Shown in pieces: positions 53,990-64,000 of a stretch of 64,000 bases of DNA (within the stretch, counting starts at the first letter, position 1; each line of letters opens with the position of its first letter). Both the position numbers and the translations under genes were made by a program. Below the pieces are notes generated by a model. The model had not been told where the DNA came from, did no database searches, and saw only the letters and a program-made list of their open reading frames with translations. This DNA is from Megaleporinus macrocephalus (Eukaryota; Chordata; Actinopteri; Characiformes; Anostomidae). The DNA is taken from contig CM038718.1 in NCBI GenBank assembly GCA_021613375.1, positions 43,146,666 through 43,210,665 on the forward strand, written 5' to 3'.

Positions 53990-54370
53990 TATCCTTTATC
54001 TGATCAATAAGTGTTTGTTCACCAGTAAGAACAGCAGATCTGATTAGAACAGATGTAAATAATCATACATACAATACAAAGTAACATGAATATGTTATTG
54101 TGAGAGAAGTAGATCAGATCTTGAGCTCCAGTTTGAAGAACAAAGTTAGGTTCCAGATTTCTCCTGGACGCCCCAGACATTGTATGAATGTGTTCAGTCC
54201 CTTCAGCAGCAATCTTGACTTAGCTTAATGAAGTACTGAGCAGTTACTGTTTAATATTTAAATAATAAAGTGTTTACTGAGTAAATAAAAGCTTTCTGTC
54301 TGTAAAAATAGCTTCTTATATATAATATTGACCCCAAGTGTCTAGAACAGTATTCTAGGTCATGCTTTGA
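53990..54370 (-). mobile_element. dispersed repeat family X, reverse copy
   Basis: Shares AACAGATGTAAATAATCATA, TGAATATGTTATTGTGAGAG, CTTGAGCTCCAGTTTGAAGA, CCAGATTTCTCCTGGACGCC and TAATAAAGTGTTTACTGAGT with 51365-51955 and, in reverse, with 5441-6010. A central part is deleted relative to 51365. Confidence 0.8.
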
Positions 54371-54384
54371 TACATGTGTAACCC

Positions 54385-55135
54385 CCCCCTCCACACACAC
54401 ACACACACACACTAGTGAACACAAACACTAGGGGGCAGTGGAACATCCATATACATACACACTAGTAAACACACACACCAGGGGGCAGTGAAACACCCAC
54501 ATACACACACTAGTGAACACAAACACTAGGGGGCAGTGAAACACCCACATACACATACACTAGTAAACACACACACTAGTGGGCAGTGAAACACCCACAT
54601 TCACATACACTAGTAAACACACACATTAGGGGGCAGTGAAACACCCACATACACACACACTAGTAAACACACACACACTAGGGGGCAGTGAAACATCCCA
54701 CATACACACATACTAGTAAACACACTCACTAGGGGGCAGTGAAACACCCACATTCACACATACTAGTGAACACACACACTAGGGGGCAGTGGAACATCCA
54801 CATACATACATACTAGTGAACACACACACTAGGGGGCAGTGGAACATCCACATACACACATACTAGTGAACACACACACTAGGGGGCAGTGGAACATCCA
54901 CATACACACATACTAGTGAACACACACACTAGGTGGCAGTGGAACATCCACTTACACATACACATACACTAGTAAACACACACACTAGGGGGCAGTGAAA
55001 CAACCACATACACTAGTAAACACACAACACTAGGGGGCAGTGAAACATCCACATATACACACAAACACTAGTGAACATACGCACTAGGGGGCAGTGAAAC
55101 ACCCACATACATACACACACTAGTGAACACACACT
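54385..55135. repeat. about 50-bp minisatellite, about 13 copies
   Basis: The unit CACTAGGGGGCAGTGAAACA, then CCCACATACACATACACTAG and TAAACACAC repeats with 48-56 bp steps (GGGGGCAGT at 54431, 54481, 54529, 54629, 54681 and on). Changes are mostly in the number of CA units. The right edge passes straight into a reverse-oriented SINE whose own tail contains CACTAGTGAACACACACTTG, so the array appears to be an amplified part of that element. Confidence 0.93.
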
Positions 55136-55320
55136 TGGGCACAGTAAGCAAACTTGCCCGGAATGGTGGGCGGCCCTATCCACAGGGTCCGGGGAGCAGT
55201 TGGGGGTTAGGTGTCTAGCTCAAGGGCACTTCAGTTGTATCCTGTCAGCTCAGGGATTTGAACTGGCGACCTTGTGGTCACAAGGCTGGTTCCCCGCGAC
55301 TGCACTGCATCCTTTTATCT
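55136..55320 (-). mobile_element. tRNA-derived SINE, reverse orientation (second family)
   Basis: Read on the minus strand, the head includes CCAGCCTTGTGACCACAAGG followed by GTCGCCAGTTCAAATCCCTG, in which AGTTCAAATCC is a near-consensus polymerase III box B. The body TGCCCTTGAGCTAGACACCT, AACCCCCAACTGCTCCCCGG follows. This order matches a widespread fish SINE family. Box A is not clear at the far end (about 55300-55320). The 3' part leads into the 50-bp array at 54385-55135. Confidence 0.7.
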
Positions 55321-55890
55321 CTTTTAACTCTCACCAGTGAGATTTACTCTCATCCAGTCTCTCATTCTTTTTCTCTTCCTCCAGCAAAATCTTCTTCTGT
55401 CCCTTTTTGAGTCTGCCATGATCTCCATGCTGAGAATACTGAGCTTCTTCTTGTAGCTGCTGAAGACTCATAGTTGTTGGTGTGTAAGGTGTAGCTTCAA
55501 AGTCACACAGCGCTATAGCAGGCATTCCTGTCCCAGAGTGGGAATAACAGAGACGCTGTTCTTCCTATTATAAGTCAGTGTACCATCAGAATGATTTCAA
55601 AGCTGTTATTTTAGGGTTACATAATGTTGCTTTAACTTCCTGCATATTCTGAACTCATGAAATCTTCCTGCTTGTAGAAAGTTCTGAATTTTGGGAACAA
55701 GACTGAAATAAGTACAGCATAAATTTATGTCCAGTACATCTATAGATGAAATATAATACCAAATACTTGAGTAAAAGTATGTAAACTCCTGGTCTTATGT
55801 TACTCCGATACAAGTTAATGTTGTTCAGTCTGAAAGTTCTGCAGTACGCGCTTTAAAAATTACTTCAGTATTGAAAAGTAGATTGACATA
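55321..55890. other. intergenic, nothing identified
   Basis: Unique-looking, AT-rich to the right. The minus-strand frame 55331-55525 shows no known domain. Confidence 0.4.
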
Positions 55891-56285
55891 TGTACTAGGG
55901 CTGGTATTGAGAAAGAACTTGGCGATACAATATGTATCGTGATACAGCGGTCACGATTCAATATATCTTTATATACTGCAATGCTGCAAGCAAAGTGATA
56001 TATTGTGATTTTTAAAATCCTACTATTAAAACACACCACTATATGAACAGGTTTATCAATGCTTACAATAGCACTGCGCCCTTGTGCTGCTTGTTAAAGT
56101 TGGAGTGGAGCTGAAAATGGATTACAACACTGCCATCTAGTGGTCAGAGGTTTAAACACAACACATGCTGATTCACTGTCTGCCAGGAATCTGTGTATTG
56201 GTACTGTATTTTTGAGAATCGATACAGTATCAATAAACATAAAATCCTGATACTTGATATTTATCTTACACCTCTAACATTTACA
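55891..56285. mobile_element. unclassified dispersed repeat with ATCG/ATAC palindromic ends
   Basis: Starts ACTAGGGCTGGTATTGAGAA, CGATACAATATGTATCGTGA and ends GAGAATCGATACAGTATCAA, GATATTTATCTTACACCTCT. This layout is typical of abundant non-autonomous fish DNA elements as I remember them. No coding capacity. Confidence 0.45.
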
Positions 56286-57229
56286 GAATCTATTGCCTCT
56301 GAAACAGCCAATGCATGACCTTCTAATATTACTAATATTGATTAAAACATGATTAAAACATATATATTTCTGAAAGGACTTCAGTCAGTAACTCTTCATC
56401 TTTACTATCTTACTATCAGCAGTGGATTCACACATGGACCTAGTGTTATGAACCCAATGGTTTCCAGGCTAACTGGTTCCTGTACTGGTACGGTGCTGTA
56501 TTAGACGCAGGAGCGTCTGCCTCCATCACCAGATTCATCTCATCTCCTTCACAAACATATCTCAGATGTATTGCGAGAGCACTTGAGCTGTGAGCACTAC
56601 AGAGAAAAGGTTAGGAGAACAAATACATACACAACCAGTTCACCTGAAAACCATTTCAGACAGAGCATCAACCCCAAAACATTTGTCCAACTTGACCAAG
56701 ACCCATAAAAGCCCATCTGACCGACTATAGCATAAACACTGCAACTACTACAAGTACTACACGTACTACTAATACTAAAAGTATTAGTACTGTGTAAAAT
56801 TAAAAAGGTTAGTACGGAGCATCTACAGTACTGTACAAAAGTTTACTGTCCAGTCAAATCAGCCACTGAGTCCAAGGAACCCCTCTAACTTGAAATTCCT
56901 AAGAGCCACCTGGGAGACCTGGTAGACCACCAACACTGTCCCCATCAGATCTGTAAGTGTTTATGTCTATCCTTCCACTGTAAGAGAACACATCAATACT
57001 GTAGGTCTGCCAGGATGTGTAGCCATCCCTCTGGCTGAGCAACTGTCCCTCCTGACCTGTTGATGTTCTCCTGCTGGTCAGCCTGCATGACCGGAATTAC
57101 TACAGTAGATCCACCAACATCTGCACTGTCTCTTACTCTGACCGAGAACCTATGAGATGGTTCAAACTCTACATCACAACCTTCTGAACTAAAGTATCTA
57201 TGAAACATGTTCAAGCCGAGCTTCTTGTT
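56286..57229. other. intergenic, nothing identified
   Basis: Unique-looking sequence. The minus-strand frame 56993-57241 (82 codons) overlaps the left edge of a dispersed repeat and shows no domain I can defend. Confidence 0.35.
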
Positions 57230-57505
57230 GTATCCTGTCATATAACCTCAATGGCTTAGTTGTTCTCTCTCTATCGGGGGTCGACCAGTGGAGGACGCTT
57301 GAACCTGAGTTCCTCTTAAGGTTCCTTCCTCTTAACAAAGGAGCTTCTCCTTTTCACTGTCACCTCTAGCTTGTTGTAGGGGGGCTTGGATCTAGATACC
57401 TTTTCTTACGTTTAGGTTTATGCATGGACTCTTTTTTCTTTCTATCTTTTATTCCCTCTTTCTTTCATAAACTGCTTTTCTGTAAAGCTGCTTTAACATA
57501 TGGAC
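57230..57505 (+). mobile_element. LINE 3' UTR-like dispersed fragment
   Basis: TATCGGGGGTCGACCAGTGG, CTTAAGGTTCCTTCCTCTTA, AAGGAGCTTCTCCTTTTCAC, TGTCACCTCTAGCTTGTTGT and TGTAAAGCTGCTTTAACA follow the order of a common fish repeat thought to derive from a LINE 3' end. No reverse transcriptase is present. Assignment is from memory. Confidence 0.5.
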
Positions 57506-59210
57506 GCAGCCATTATTACTGACACGCAATGCCTGCTGGGTAGATGATGTCAAACTGTTGACTGTGGTGTGAAGGAGTGAATGTTAGTTACTAATCTAGC
57601 TTAAAGAAAACCATGTACATTGTGTTGTTGATGTTGTTTCAGTGAAAGGCAGTGTGAAGACTGATATTAGTCTAAACAGCTTCACAAACATAAACAAGGA
57701 TAATAGTTAGTGAAGCAGCGTGTGGACCAACACAGCTACCCAAAGACCCCCGCTCTGCTCTCCTCACTTCAGTCTGGATGAGTTTGAGTGGTTCAGTAGA
57801 CCACCACTGGTGAGAGACTTGACGGAGGCTGTTGGTTTTAAGCGGAGACTAAAACACAATGCAGTGCCACAGTTTCCCCACACAGGAAGTCCAAAAGCTC
57901 CAGATTATGGAGAACCACGAGAAGAACCGTGAACGTGAACATGTGCTGGACTCTCTCCTGAGAACGTTTAGCGTTAGCGTCAGCTGCTTCTCCTCGTTTG
58001 TGGATCCTGAAGGTGAAAGTACAGTCTTAGTAGTGAACATACTAGTTCACTAATAAAGGAGTGTGAAGCTCAGAGACACTCCCGTTCAGTGTATCTAGCT
58101 GTTTACTGAGAGTGAATGTTTCCTGCTAGAAAGCGGAGCTCCTTTAACAGACACTCTCCTTCTCCGTCAACACCAACACACAGCTTCACAACAACTCCAG
58201 CACTGTGTCCACTCTCTCCTCCACCCTCTCTGTTCACCATTTACACTAACGTGGTGTGTGATGTCACCGCTGATGTCAGAAATGTTGTGTTCTGGTTCAA
58301 ACTGTAAAGACTGAACAGTAGTATGTTTAGCTAGCTAGCTGTGCTCAAACCATTTGACGTCACCACCCGCTGAGCACCTCAGTACGTGCAGCGGATTTTA
58401 CAGAAAAACTAATAAATTAGCTACTTTTATGTGATTTTATGTGATTTTGTTAATAATTTGCAGTCAATACACCATATTAAGGCCTATATGTGTTACCAGC
58501 CGGGGTTCCCTTTAAAGTACTCTTTCATAAACTAAAAATTGGCTGAATTAATTACAAAAATTATTAAAACATAGTATATTTACAAGTTTACTTCTAGTAC
58601 ATTGATATTAGTATACGTACTACATAAACTGTACATGGGAAATATAGTTCAACTTTAGTTGTTGCTTGAAATACTAAAGAATACGCAGACGATGGCTGCA
58701 GGTATCTTGCTTAATGTATACATAAACTACAAGTCTATTAATTCAGTAATATCCTCCGCTTTCTAAATTACCACACGGGATTACCCTCCCTCAAGCTTTC
58801 CTTCAGCTGCTCCAACCACACAAGACCAACCAAAGTGGAAAGTTGGCACGGAGCTGTTCGTTTGAAGTGGATAACTATTCAGAAAGACTTATAATGTTAC
58901 GAATCACTCTGGAAGAAAAGGGATGTGTCAAGTACTGTATTGCTATTATGGTCGATGACTCACGCTCCGAGGTCTTTGGATTCACCTGCTGTGCGAATCT
59001 CATCTCCATTAAGTCTACATTTTCCACGCAACATGCCAAGAACTTGGTTACTTGTAAGGAGAGCTTGTGGGTTTGATCTCCTGGCTTTTGTGCCATTATA
59101 TCCTGACCTGAAGGGCTTTTATCTGGAACAAGATCTGATCTGAGATCATTAAATTAAGAAACAAGCTGATTGCATGGCACTTGAAAGTTCTGGAGCTCTT
59201 TAATACGTTT
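57506..59210. other. intergenic, nothing identified
   Basis: No clear repeats. Several short frames (60-77 codons) in 57720-58310 and 58840-59140 overlap on both strands and match nothing known to me. Confidence 0.4.
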
Positions 59211-60920
59211 GAAAAAGCGATATAGCCCCAACGAGGTTGATCAGCCAAGACATGTTTGATGCCTGAAGTTTGCTGCTTTAGCTTTGTGCTGGAGCTACGA
59301 GGCCAATGTTAATGTTGCTAACAAGTAATGGAAGCACATACCGCAACAATTAGCACTGTGGAAACTGCTCTCCCGAATCATTACACACTTAGAAATAGAA
59401 AGACCAGCATGGACAAGTGCACCAGTGTGCATTGTGTTTTGGGGGCTAGCATTGCTGGTCAACCTGTGTGCCCATGCATGAGCAGCATAAACCAGTTTAG
59501 ACCAGCCTAGATCAGCAAATAATTCTTGCTAGTACACAAATACATCCTACAACCAATGCTATAGGCTAATAAATAGAACTAGGCTAACATTGGTGTTGCT
59601 TGTATATTGGCCTTTGAGCTAAAGCATAAAGAAAACAATGATTTTGACATTAATAGCACAATATGGGCACCAATGACAAGTTGTTTTAGCTTTTTTTCAG
59701 ATGGAGAATTGAAGCAAAATCTGAAAAAGCGATATAGCCCCAATATGGTTGATCAGCCAAGACATGTTTGATGCCTGAAGTTTGCTGCTTTAGCTTTGTG
59801 CTGGAGCTACGAGGCCAATGTTAATGTTGCTAACAAGTAATGGAAGCACATACCGCAACAATTAGCACTGTGGAAACTGCTCTCCCGAATCATTACACAC
59901 TTAGAAATAGAAAGACCAGCATGGACAAGTGCACCAGTGTGCATTGTGTTTTGGGGGCTAGCATTGCTGGTCAACCTGTGTGACCATGCTGGGTGACCAA
60001 CTAAACCAACACCAGAGCAGCATAAACCAGTTTAGACCAGCCTAGATCAGCATATAATTCTTGCTGGTACACAAATACATCCTACAACCACTGAGAATCC
60101 CTGAGGTGTCAACAAATCCGGAGTGCTAGCCTAACCAATGCTATAGGCTAGTAAATACCACCAGGCTAACATTGGTGTTGCTTGTATATTGGCCTTTGAG
60201 CTAAAGCATAAAGAAAACAATGATTTTGACGTTATTAGCACAATATGGGCACCAATGACAAGTTGTTTTAGCTTTTTTCAGATCGAGAATTGAAGTAAAA
60301 TCTGAAAAAGTGATATAGCCCCAACATGGTTGATCAGCCAAGACATGTTTGATGCCTGAAGTTTGCTGCTTTAGCTTTGTGCTGGAGCTGCGAGGCCAAT
60401 GTTAATGTTGCTAACAAGTAATGGAAGCACATACCGCAACAATTAGCACTGTGGAAACTGCACTCCTGAATCATTACACACTTAGAAATAGAAAGACCAG
60501 CATGGACAAGTGCACCAGTGTGTGTTGTGTTTTGGAGAGTAGAATGTTGGTCAGCAGTAATGGAAGTTAATATGGTGGTAACCAGCAAAACCAGCGTGCA
60601 TTGTGTTTTGGGGGCTAGCATGCTGGTCAATCTGCGTGACCATGCTGGGTGACCAACTAAGCAGCATAAACCAGTTTAGACCAGCCTAGATCAGCATATA
60701 ATTCTTGCTGGTACACAAATACATCCTACAACCACTGAGAATCCCTGAGGTGTCTGAGGAGTGCTAGCCTAACCAATGCTATAGGCTAATAAATACCACC
60801 AGGCTAACATTGGTGCTGCTTGTATATTGGCCATTGTGCTAAAGCATAATGAAAACAATGATTTTGACATTAATAGCACAATATGGGCACCAATGACAAG
60901 TTGGTTTTGCTTTTTTTCAG
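59211..60920. repeat. three tandem copies of a 0.5-0.6 kb segment
   Basis: The sequence GCGATATAGCCCCAAC, TTGATCAGCCAAGACATGTT, GCACATACCGCAACAATTAG, AAAGACCAGCATGGACAAGT, TGCTGGTCAACCTGTGTG and AAACAATGATTTTGACATTA occurs three times (AATGGAAGCACATACCGCAA at about 59326, 59838 and 60420). Steps are about 511 and 582 bp because a CCACTGAGAATCCCTGAGGT insertion appears in the later copies. Similarity is high, so the duplication is fairly recent. Each copy carries AAACCAG/GACCAGC word clusters. No gene. Confidence 0.93.
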
Positions 60921-60944
60921 CTAAAGAATTGAACCAAAGCCAGA

Positions 60945-61018
60945 TAGCTATCTATCTATCCGTCTCTCCATCTGTCTATCTATCTTATCCGTCTCTCCAT
61001 CTGTCTATCTATCCAAAC
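60945..61018. repeat. (CTAT)n-type microsatellite
   Basis: CTATCTATCTATCCGTCTCT and its second copy CTATCTATCTTATCCGTCTC. Confidence 0.92.
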
Positions 61019-61620
61019 TTTTGACACCAAACATAGTTGGGCTGAATTTGAAAAATCAAATATTTTATTTAAATATTTTAAATAGTTTAGATCAGATTTC
61101 TTGTTTAACCGCTACTTTAATACGACTGACACAGGTCTTCATGTCGGATGTTGTATGTGTTCAGAGGAATACCGACTGTAAAAACAGATTTAGGCCCACG
61201 CTAAGTGGTGATGGAAGCCTGATCCTCCCTCTATCACCACCTTTCATAACCCATTCCACATATAACGCTCTCATCTGCACTGGAGGTCTGCAGCAGATAT
61301 GAAACTCAGGTGGAGGTGTTAATGAGAACCGCTCGGAGACTTCCAGGAAGTTTTGATGTCCTCCAGCGGCTCCTCGGCTTTTGTCCCGAGGTTATGTCGT
61401 CTTCCTCTCGTTCCTCACCGCAGCCTCAGCTATGTGTGCTTCTCTCAACACCCCCTCATCACTTACCAAACCTGCCATTAGCAGCTCCTCTTTGACTTCA
61501 GGCCTGGGGTCGTTCACTCACTGCTGTAAAAGTAGTGAGAGGTGTTGGAGGAAATTGGCCCCGTCGGCTCTCTGACTTCTGTTGTTTTGTTGTGTGTGTG
61601 AAATTAGAACATTTTTTTAT
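61019..61620. other. intergenic, nothing identified
   Basis: 61310-61575 has balanced composition and two overlapping short frames, but no recognisable domain or splice context. Confidence 0.35.
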
Positions 61621-61624
61621 ATCA

Positions 61625-61775
61625 GTGCTGTCCAAAGAACTTCACAACAATAGAGCACAACACTTTCCATGCAAGTCAATGGAACCAGAATTGTTTCCAA
61701 GCTATTTTGGAGCATTTCTATTGGAAAAGTGTAGAAAAATTTAGTTTTTGGACAGTGATGATATGTTTTTTAATT
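61625..61775 (+). mobile_element. MITE-family copy (+), truncated
   Basis: CATGCAAGTCAATGGAACCA, GAATTGTTTCCAAGCTATTT, TGGAGCATTTCTATTGG, then directly GTGTAGAAAAATTTAG and TTTTTGGACAGTGATGATAT as right terminus. The stretch between (the ATAAAGAGCAGCTG part) is deleted. Confidence 0.78.
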
Positions 61776-61814
61776 TTGGCCATTTATAAATAGAACAAAA
61801 AGATATTTTTGCTT

Positions 61815-62640
61815 ACTCACTGTATACATGATACATATAATATATATGCTCTCTAACTGTATATATGATACATATGATATATACACTCACTCACTGTATA
61901 CATGATACATATGATATATATGCTTACTCACTGTATACATGATACATATAATATATATGCTCACTAACTGTATACATGATACATATGATATATACACTCA
62001 CACACTGTATACATGATACATATGATATATACACTCACTCACTGTATACATGATACATATGATATATATGCTCACTCACTGCACATATGGTATATATGAC
62101 ATATGCACTCACTGACTGTATATATGGTATATATGATATATGAACTCACTGACTGTATATATGGTATATATGATATATGAACTCACTGACTGTATATATG
62201 GTATATATGATATATGCACTCAGTGACTGTATATATGGTATACTTGACATATGCACTCACTGACTGTATATATGGTATATCTCTCTGACTGTATATATGG
62301 TATATATGATATATGAACTCACTGACTGTTTATATGGTATTTATGATATATGCACTCACTGACTGTATATATGGTACTTATGACATATACACTCACTCAC
62401 TGTATACATGGTATATATAATATATACACTCAATGACTGCCTCTATGGTATATATTATATACACTCCCTGACTGTATATATTATACATATGATACACATT
62501 GAGACACTCAGCAACTATATATATATATAAAATATGATATATACACTCACTGACAATAAATATTTGTACTATATCATATATACACCCATTGACTGTATTT
62601 ATGATATATATCATATACACACTGGTTGACTGTATATATG
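61815..62640. repeat. 37-39-bp AT-rich minisatellite, about 21 copies
   Basis: The unit ACTCACTGACTGTATATATG then GTATATATGATATATGA repeats with 37-bp steps in 62100-62400. A 38-39-bp variant with GTATACATGATACATATGAT covers 61825-62090. Purine-pyrimidine alternation is strong throughout. The minus-strand frame across it is an artefact. Confidence 0.95.
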
Positions 62641-64000
62641 ATTTAAATTCTTTTCTTAATTTTTTGCAGAGTTTTTACATGTACAGCCTAAAGACCTGAA
62701 GGCCTAACAGGTCTAACAGTCAAGGATAACCACAAAAGGTGGTACAGAAGAGAGATATGGCTTCATTTTACTTTCTTAATGTTGATTTAAAGTGAACTCT
62801 TACAGCACAGGTCTTCTTCTCATTGGCTCAAGCTGCTCACTTTCCTGTATGACAGCAGCTGCACTGACAGAGCCTCAGGTGAATTCCTTCCTCAGGTGCT
62901 GTACAGTCTGTATTAAGCTGTTTGTTATGTTGATGACCTCTGTTTTTATAGAGGACACTGCTTCCCTGCTGCTCCTGAACTCCTCTCTGCTTTGCATCAG
63001 AGCTCTCAGACTCATTCTGGATCTCCGCACAGCCAAAACTTGGTGACTCAGGTGGAGCATACTGGCTGGGGGGATTCCACCTGTGTGTCATGCAGGTTCA
63101 TGATCATCACAACCGTCTAGCCATAATTCCTCTCACACTGACATACCACAGGGCTTAATATCCAAGCTCCACCCACAAATGCTCTCTTACATAGCAACTG
63201 TTGCCAGTTAAGACAAGCTCTAGAGGCTGTTGGCGAAATCCCATTCAAGCAAATGAAAAACTTTACACAGTCTCAGTCAAATTACATGTTTTATTGATTT
63301 GGTAAGTGTAAATAAGTTATATTCTGTACAGAGAACTCAAATTTGGCACTGCTCTTTAAATTTATATAATTTATATAATTTTGTTGCTGTTCTAAAAAAG
63401 CAAAACAACTATCTTTATTTTTGCCCATTTTTATTTTTGCATATCTTGTGATCAGCTGTTGTTCTTACATTGTGTGAAAGTTAAATAGACCAATAGAAAT
63501 ATTTACTGTATTACTGTACTACTATTTGAACAGTAATAGTATGAAGTAGTAATAGTTGAATAGTAATACACACAACATTCAGGCACTGAGCCACATTTCC
63601 ATGGGTTAAACTGGATTCTTGCAACAGAGATCTATAATTATTAGATTATTATTGCTAATTTCAGCTACTCATACTTCTAATACTATGTTAGTGCTAATTC
63701 AACATCATTGGGCTGTTTAAGATTAAACAAACAAACATTTGCAGCTTGTAAGATACTCTATATAGATACACTTTATAAACATACATTTACTCTTGTATGT
63801 AGCAGTGATTCTTTTCATTCTGTACATACATACAGTCAATAATTTCCTTTAAATCACTACACTCATCATAATTTGGGTTGATATTACATGTAACTGAAGG
63901 TAACTGAACGGCAGCTTTACAAAAAGTGTGAATATTATTTACATTTTTTGCTAATAAACACAAATTTTGTTCTTGAACTTGTTGAAAAACTATCTCTGTA
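62641..64000. other. intergenic, nothing identified
   Basis: Unique-looking; 62790-63110 has moderate GC and short frames on both strands (up to 84 codons) without a known domain. The remainder to the window end is AT-rich. Confidence 0.4.

Overview
The window is vertebrate nuclear DNA and most likely comes from a teleost fish. It has spliced coding exons with GT/AG borders, very low gene density, and large amounts of (TA)n, tandem repeats and short dispersed elements of kinds familiar from fish genomes. Several dispersed families (a fold-back repeat with internal palindromic arms, a tRNA-headed SINE ending in GATG repeats, and an L2-type LINE) suggest an otophysan such as a characin or catfish. 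That placement is inference from memory of repeat families and was not tested.

Only one gene is supported: the 3' half of a Wnt gene on the + strand. Exon 3 (10425-10696) and the last exon (19416-19898) encode about 251 residues that best match WNT7A rather than WNT7B. The start, signal peptide and first cysteines (about the first 98 residues in other vertebrates) are not in the 10.4 kb upstream. The window therefore opens inside intron 2 and the gene runs in from the left. Introns 2 and 3 are loaded with repeats: a 2.1 kb polypurine block, a 31-bp array, a 25-bp array, a perfect 45-bp inverted repeat around (TA)n, and many copies of one MITE-like family.

Layout. 1-10424: part of wnt7a intron 2. 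10425-19898: wnt7a exon 3, an 8.7 kb intron 3, and the terminal exon. 19899 to about 22.7 kb: probable 3' UTR and flank, made largely of a degenerate tandem repeat. 22.7-64 kb: no supported gene; a gene-poor stretch of arrays (117, 20, 21, 49, 78/89, 45, 50 and 37 bp units), dispersed elements, and a few lower-repeat islands of unknown role.

The most unusual theme is that several large arrays look like internal pieces of dispersed elements that were amplified in place. A 20-bp segment carrying the RNA polymerase III box A of a tRNA-derived SINE is repeated about 108 times inside one SINE copy (29839-32310) and about 69 times in another (33901-35570). A 45-bp subterminal segment of a fold-back element is repeated about 18 times (52465-53260), but only about twice in a sister copy at 29.6 kb. 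A 50-bp array at 54.4-55.1 kb abuts a second kind of SINE. Long open frames across many arrays arise because the unit length is a multiple of three, or because the repeat lacks stop codons in one frame. I do not regard them as genes.
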